Assembly (NCBI RefSeq): GCF_002796985.1
Contig: NZ_PEKX01000007.1
Span: 310,001 to 374,000 of the forward strand
Length of the DNA: 64,000 nucleotides
Source: Pseudomonas sp.
Lineage (GTDB): Bacteria; Pseudomonadota; Gammaproteobacteria; Pseudomonadales; Pseudomonadaceae
Direction of reading: 5' to 3'
The position numbers and the translations under genes were made by a program. Shown piece after piece: positions 60,269 to 64,000 of the stretch. The notes beneath the pieces are model-generated. The model was not told the DNA's origin. It saw only the letters and a list, made by a program, of their open reading frames with translations, and did not search any database. The stretch's first letter is position 1. Each line of letters starts with the position of its first letter.

Positions 60269-60961
60269 ATGACCAACGAAGACCGGATCAAGCTGGAACC
60301 CAGCTGGAAAGAAGCCCTCCATGAGGAATTCGAAAAGCCCTACATGAAGCAGCTGGGCGAGTTCCTGCGCACGGAGAAGGCCGCCGGCAAGGTGATCTTC
60401 CCGCCCGGTCCGCTGATCTTCAATGCGCTGAACAGCACGCCGCTGGAGCGCATCAAGGTCGTGATCATCGGCCAGGACCCGTACCACGGCCCCGGCCAGG
60501 CCCACGGTCTGTGCTTCTCGGTGCAGCCGGGCGTGCCGACGCCGCCGTCGCTGCAGAACATCTACAAGGAGCTGCATCGCGACCTCAACCTGCCGATCCC
60601 CAGCCACGGCTACCTGCAGCACTGGGCCGAGCAGGGCGTATTGCTGCTCAACACCTCGCTCACCGTCGAGCAGGCCAATGCCGGCTCCCACGCCAATGCC
60701 GGTTGGCAACCGTTCACCGACAAGGTGATCGAAGTCGTCAGCGCGCGCTGCGACTGCCTGGTGTTCCTGCTCTGGGGCGCCCACGCGCAGAGCAAGCAAA
60801 AGCTGATCGACGCGCAGAAGCACCTGGTGCTCAAGTCCGCGCACCCCTCGCCGCTGTCGGCTTACCGGGGCTTCCTCGGCAACGGCCACTTCAGCCGCAC
60901 CAACAAGTTCCTCGAACAGAACGGCCTGACGCCTATCGACTGGTCGCTGCCGCCGGTGTGA
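60269..60961 (+). CDS. ung: Uracil-DNA glycosylase
   Basis: A 230-residue family 1 enzyme removing uracil from DNA. Motif A with the catalytic Asp70 (GQDPYHGPGQAHG), the uracil-specificity region GVLLLNTSLTVE, VFLLWGAHAQSK and the minor-groove loop HPSPLSAYRGFLG with His192 are all intact. The length is normal. The start at 60269 is preceded by a short AGGCGG purine stretch. Confidence 0.95.
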   Translation: MTNEDRIKLEPSWKEALHEEFEKPYMKQLGEFLRTEKAAGKVIFPPGPLIFNALNSTPLERIKVVIIGQDPYHGPGQAHGLCFSVQPGVPTPPSLQNIYKELHRDLNLPIPSHGYLQHWAEQGVLLLNTSLTVEQANAGSHANAGWQPFTDKVIEVVSARCDCLVFLLWGAHAQSKQKLIDAQKHLVLKSAHPSPLSAYRGFLGNGHFSRTNKFLEQNGLTPIDWSLPPV

Positions 60962-61104
60962 TGCCGATGCTCCGGCGCGTGTGGCTAGCAGTGCTGCCGG
61001 GCCTTGTGCTTGGCGGGAGCTGACTCGCTGCCGGCTCCCTTGTCGACAATCATCGTTCCAGCGAGTCGATCTATGGCTTTACGAGATCGACTACGCAGCC
61101 GTGC

Positions 61105-61731
61105 TTACTTGCCTTGTAATTGTGAAACCCAGGGTTCGAAGCGAATGGCCTCTGCCCCGATAGCATCAAATGAAAAGCGTGGCCATTCGTCTTTACGCTT
61201 GAAATCCAGCGTCTCCCTGTCGAATTCGTCCGTGGTGATGAAGGGGATGTACTTCTTTTGAATGACCAACAATGGGGCTCTCTTCTCTCTGGGGACTTGA
61301 TCGGATGTTGTACGTCGCTCCTCAACGACAAAAAGTTCCTCCAAATTCCCGGTGATCGTTCGTCCTTCTGCTGCCAGGGAGTACTTCGTTCTAAGCATGA
61401 CGTGGTTCAATTTCCACTGGCAGCGGCCGCCGCCATCCAGGTAAAAACGGGTCCGGTAGATGTCGCTGCTGCCCTGTTGCAGAAGTTCCGCCTGGACAAT
61501 CTTGAGTTCTGGCTCAAGTCCCATAGCTACTCGCTGATTCGATTCACAGTGCTTGGACACATAGAACGCCACCGCAGGCAGAATGGAAGAGCCTGGCTGC
61601 ACCTTCACCGCCACCGACAGCTGCGGGCTGTCCGGTGGTGGGGCGAGGCTATTCTGACTGCAAGCGGCAAGACCCAGGCAGAGACTCCCAAGTGACAAAA
61701 CAGATATGAACCTGCTTTGCGACGGACTCAT
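61105..61731 (-). CDS. Putative lipoprotein, related to its upstream neighbour
   Basis: A 208-residue protein starting MSPSQSRFISVLSLGSLCLG with lipobox LAAC (Cys24). The mature part carries GGGRCQWKLNHVMLR, closely parallel to GGGACQWKLSNVTFG in the upstream lipoprotein. The two also share an early SVAVKVQPG / TITIKVPPD strand and a Cys (KHCESN / AKCPSK), so they look like diverged paralogues. The ATG overlaps the neighbour's stop as ATGA. GC content is lower than in the core genes. As envelope lipoproteins downstream of a lipase they could be immunity proteins. Confidence 0.75.
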   Translation of the reverse strand: MSPSQSRFISVLSLGSLCLGLAACSQNSLAPPPDSPQLSVAVKVQPGSSILPAVAFYVSKHCESNQRVAMGLEPELKIVQAELLQQGSSDIYRTRFYLDGGGRCQWKLNHVMLRTKYSLAAEGRTITGNLEELFVVEERRTTSDQVPREKRAPLLVIQKKYIPFITTDEFDRETLDFKRKDEWPRFSFDAIGAEAIRFEPWVSQLQGK

Positions 61732-62507
61732 TTCGATTGCCCCAGGCGGATAGCTTGGAGTTTGTCGAAGTCGGGCTCGCTGCTGCCGTCGGCGATGATG
61801 CTGCCGTCTGGGTAGGTGAATTGAGTATGGTTACCCTCCTTTTTCACCTTCGGTCCCGCTGAATAAACTACGTAACCAGCGTGCAGTGCAGGTTCAAAGT
61901 CGACACGTTGCGCAGTGGGAACTCTATAAGACCTATAGATATCACCATCTCCTAACAAGCGAACTTGCTTCCTGTAGGGGCCTAGGAACTCTTCATCCAC
62001 CCAAGGGTAGTAGTCCTCCTGTATCAATAAATTGCCCACGATGTCCTGTGTCTGATCGGGGTATGAGCGTTGCTGGGGATAGTTGTCATCAAAAATAGCG
62101 ATGACCCCCCCCCCTCGACCTGATTGAACATCTGCCCCGAAGCGCCCTGTGTTCTGGTAGCTAACCCCAAAAGTAACGTTGCTCAGCTTCCACTGGCAGG
62201 CACCGCCACCATTCCTGGCTAACTTGGCTTCATAGCGATCACTTTGCCTCTGGCGCTGTGGTTGCACTTCGATAGGGTAGAACCCGTCGACTTCGTAAGG
62301 AACACCATCGGCTGACTCCTTGCTTGGACATTTTGCCGAGCGGTACATCACCCGCATGCTGTCCGCCGCCAGGTCCGGTGGCACCTTGATAGTGATGGTC
62401 ACCTGTTCGCCGCCGGGTGCCGGAGCGAATGTTGGTTGCTGCGCGCAGCCGCTGAGGCTGGCGAGCGCGAGCAGGGTGCCGCTGGCGCTATTGATCAGAA
62501 AGTTCAT
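61728..62507 (-). CDS. Putative lipoprotein, related to its downstream neighbour
   Basis: A 259-residue protein from ATG 62507 (MNFLINSASGTLLALASLSG) with lipobox LSGC (Cys21). A GTG two codons upstream is in frame but too close to the GAGGA site. The mature region contains KVPPDLAADSMRVMYRSAKC, GGGACQWKLSNVTFG and a Tyr/Asp-rich C-terminal half. It shares the CQWKL core and overall plan with the next gene. A run of nine C residues lies within the coding region at about 62106-62114, which could slip. The role may be neutralising the lipase in the periplasm (inference). Confidence 0.75.
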   Translation of the reverse strand: MNFLINSASGTLLALASLSGCAQQPTFAPAPGGEQVTITIKVPPDLAADSMRVMYRSAKCPSKESADGVPYEVDGFYPIEVQPQRQRQSDRYEAKLARNGGGACQWKLSNVTFGVSYQNTGRFGADVQSGRGGGVIAIFDDNYPQQRSYPDQTQDIVGNLLIQEDYYPWVDEEFLGPYRKQVRLLGDGDIYRSYRVPTAQRVDFEPALHAGYVVYSAGPKVKKEGNHTQFTYPDGSIIADGSSEPDFDKLQAIRLGQSK

Positions 62508-62550
62508 GCTCACTGGTCCTCTTCATTGACGCTGTTGGGCAGCGTGATGC

Positions 62551-62742
62551 TCAGCTCGTCGGGGTAGCGGGTGGGATGGCCCGGGTCATGCCGTGCTGGT
62601 CGGCCACCCCCTCGTAGACCTTGTGTTCCTGGGTGGTGATGCGGTACTGCACAAAGGCGTACGGGCCACCATTGTGCTGTGTGACCTGGTAGGTCACCTG
62701 GTGGAGCGGGAACTGGCCGGGGTGGATCAGGATGTTGCTCAT
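62551..62742 (-). CDS. Small beta-rich protein of the lipase cluster
   Basis: A 63-residue protein starting MSNILIHPGQFPLHQVTYQV. The segment PYAFVQYRITTQEHKVYEGV followed by ADQHGMTR resembles the transthyretin-like or carboxypeptidase-regulatory fold often attached to VgrG spikes and type VI cargo. The ATG is 4 bp after the stop of the upstream gene. The short length suggests a stand-alone adaptor or chaperone, but this is a guess. Confidence 0.6.
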   Translation of the reverse strand: MSNILIHPGQFPLHQVTYQVTQHNGGPYAFVQYRITTQEHKVYEGVADQHGMTRAIPPATPTS

Positions 62743-62746
62743 GCTG

Positions 62747-63058
62747 TCACTCCTCGGTTGGGCGCTTGCGGTAGATGTTTTCGGTGGGCTCGCCGACTGG
62801 TCGCTCCAGGCCGGCGAAGCGTTCGATCGCGTCGCCGCCGCCTTCCAGTTGTTCGGTCATCACCATTGCCTGGGGCAGTAACTGTTGCAGGGCGAGGAAC
62901 AGCTCGTTGCGCTTGCGCTCCTCCTCGGGGCTTTTCGCAGACCCACTGGCCATCTGTTCCATGAAGGCGGCGCGCTCTTTCTTGCGTTCCAGTGGCATGG
63001 TTGGGGCGCACAGTTCCAGCAACTGGTTGTGCAGGAAGGGCAGGTACTGCGAACTCAT
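62747..63058 (-). CDS. Small helical protein between lipase and accessory genes
   Basis: A 103-residue protein starting MSSQYLPFLHNQLLELCAPT. It is charged and helical (ERKKERAAFMEQMA, EEERKRNELFLALQQLLPQA) with a disordered C-terminus (GEPTENIYRKRPTEE). The start codon overlaps the lipase stop as ATGA, so it is translationally coupled. No family is recognised. It may be a lipase-specific adaptor. Confidence 0.65.
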   Translation of the reverse strand: MSSQYLPFLHNQLLELCAPTMPLERKKERAAFMEQMASGSAKSPEEERKRNELFLALQQLLPQAMVMTEQLEGGGDAIERFAGLERPVGEPTENIYRKRPTEE

Positions 63059-64000
63059 GAAATGGTCCGTGGCGCTGACGCGATGGGAACCGGTTCGGGG
63101 TTGCTGTAGGGCGGGAAATACTGCTTCAGGCTGTCCCTCGACAGCGATTGGATGAAGGCCTTTTGCTGCTCGCTGGCGTACTGGCTCTTTTCATCGCTCA
63201 GGCTGGGCACCAGGTAGAGCTTGGTGATTTTCGCCAAGCGCCGGGTCAGTACGCGTTGTTGCGGCATGCGCGGGCCGTCATTGCCGCCCTGGACGGCGGG
63301 TTGTGTGTCGTTGCTTTGCATCGTCTGCTGGGCGGTGAAGAACAGCACCGGGTTGCCGTGGTGCCAGTACGGGTCGCCGAACTCCACGATCTTGCTGGCC
63401 AGCAGCTCGCCGGTGGACCACAGGTAGCCCAGGTCCGGCCCCAGCGGGCCGAGCGCCTGGTACAGCCAGTTGTCCAGCTCGGCTTCCGGCGGCACGCAGG
63501 GGATCAGGTCGGCGTCGTTGATATGGCGGTAGTGCGTGAAGCGCAGATATTGCATGGCCATGGCGGTAAAGGTACGCGGCATGCCATAGGTGTAGAGCAG
63601 GGGGTTGAAGTCTTTTAGTTCGGCCGAGTGGATCAGACCCAAGGCGCCGCCCAGGCTGTGGCCACAGATGAATAGCTTCTTATCGCGAGCTTGTTCCTGT
63701 ATTTCCTCAAGGCGCTCACCAAATAGTTTTTTGGCAACTTCGAAAGCTTGTAGGAATCCGAAATGCACCTTGCCCTTGTTGGTCAGTTGCGTGCAGGGCG
63801 CCTTGGTTTCACAGCGCGTGCCATCGGCCAGCACCGGCTGGTACTGCGCATCGGTCAGCCAGTCCCAGAACTCCGAGGTGCCGCGCCAGGCCACCAGCAG
63901 TTGGGTCTTGTTGCTGACATAGAACAGCTGGGTGTCCTCGATGATGCGCAGCGGAATGTTCGGTTCGCTCTTGGGCACCGACACCGTGCGCGCATCCAGC
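63055..64000 (-). CDS. Class 3 lipase, C-terminal part (gene continues beyond the window)
   Basis: At least 314 residues, with the frame still open at the window edge. A GTG at 63984 exists, but the upstream codons (LDARTVSVPKSEP) read as coding. The alpha/beta-hydrolase core has LLVAWRGTSEFWDWLTDA, the nucleophile elbow ICGHSLGGALG, the GMPRTFTAMAM segment, Asp in INDADLIPCVPP and a late His in YWHHGNPV, matching the Lipase_3 family. Such lipases with co-translated small genes and lipoproteins are common type VI secretion phospholipase effectors. No VgrG or PAAR gene is visible, because the upstream region lies outside the window. Confidence 0.8.
   Translation of the reverse strand, partial: LDARTVSVPKSEPNIPLRIIEDTQLFYVSNKTQLLVAWRGTSEFWDWLTDAQYQPVLADGTRCETKAPCTQLTNKGKVHFGFLQAFEVAKKLFGERLEEIQEQARDKKLFICGHSLGGALGLIHSAELKDFNPLLYTYGMPRTFTAMAMQYLRFTHYRHINDADLIPCVPPEAELDNWLYQALGPLGPDLGYLWSTGELLASKIVEFGDPYWHHGNPVLFFTAQQTMQSNDTQPAVQGGNDGPRMPQQRVLTRRLAKITKLYLVPSLSDEKSQYASEQQKAFIQSLSRDSLKQYFPPYSNPEPVPIASAPRTIS

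Overview
The window reads as a high-GC Pseudomonas chromosome of the P. aeruginosa/nitroreducens/citronellolis type. It carries phaG, ung, sdsA-sdsB, the distal valine pathway, a lap adhesin cluster and many Pseudomonas-style REP palindromes. From memory of the PAO1 map, the order tRNA-Gly, transferase, alkyl sulfatase, valine genes, AraC gene and ung resembles the stretch beside prophage Pf4. That synteny is recalled, not computed.

Positions 1-5846 are an integrated element abutting the 3' end of a tRNA-Gly(TCC) gene. It has a Pf-type backbone (C-like repressor, excisionase-like regulators, rolling-circle Rep, tyrosine integrase overlapping rep) but no recognisable coat, adsorption, assembly ATPase or ssDNA-binding genes. 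It carries cargo: a cold-shock protein, small ORFs, and an AT-rich partial gene beyond the repressor. It could be a capsid-less, satellite-like relative of Pf phages or a decayed prophage. A long hairpin lies just upstream of rep.

Positions 6000-17000 hold chromosomal genes: phaG, a periplasmic binding protein paired with a membrane HD-GYP protein, two L,D-transpeptidases, an rsuA-type pseudouridine synthase, a CWC protein and a DUF2157/DUF4824 membrane pair.

Positions 17000-27700 are a guanidine utilisation operon on the minus strand: sigma-54-like promoter, guanidine-I (ykkC) riboswitch, ABC transporter, two DUF1989 proteins (CgdA/CgdB type), a biotin carboxylase best read as guanidine carboxylase, and allophanate hydrolase. 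The carboxylase gene contains an in-frame block of REP repeats of about 280 bp.

Positions 27890-31480 hold small membrane and lipoprotein genes and a divergent LysR/alkyl sulfatase pair. Positions 31580-52050 hold the complete Lap biofilm adhesion system: LapG protease, LapD c-di-GMP receptor, the 3763-residue adhesin LapA, and its LapE-LapB-LapC type I exporter. The lapD 3' end is tandemly duplicated in 238-bp units.

Positions 52050-60970 contain a highly structured intergenic element, a quinone reductase-like protein, a K+ channel-like protein, four valine-catabolism genes with a divergent AraC regulator, a membrane protein and ung. The window ends in a minus-strand run of small genes and two related lipoproteins following a class 3 lipase that runs off the edge. 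This looks like a secreted lipase with accessory or immunity proteins.
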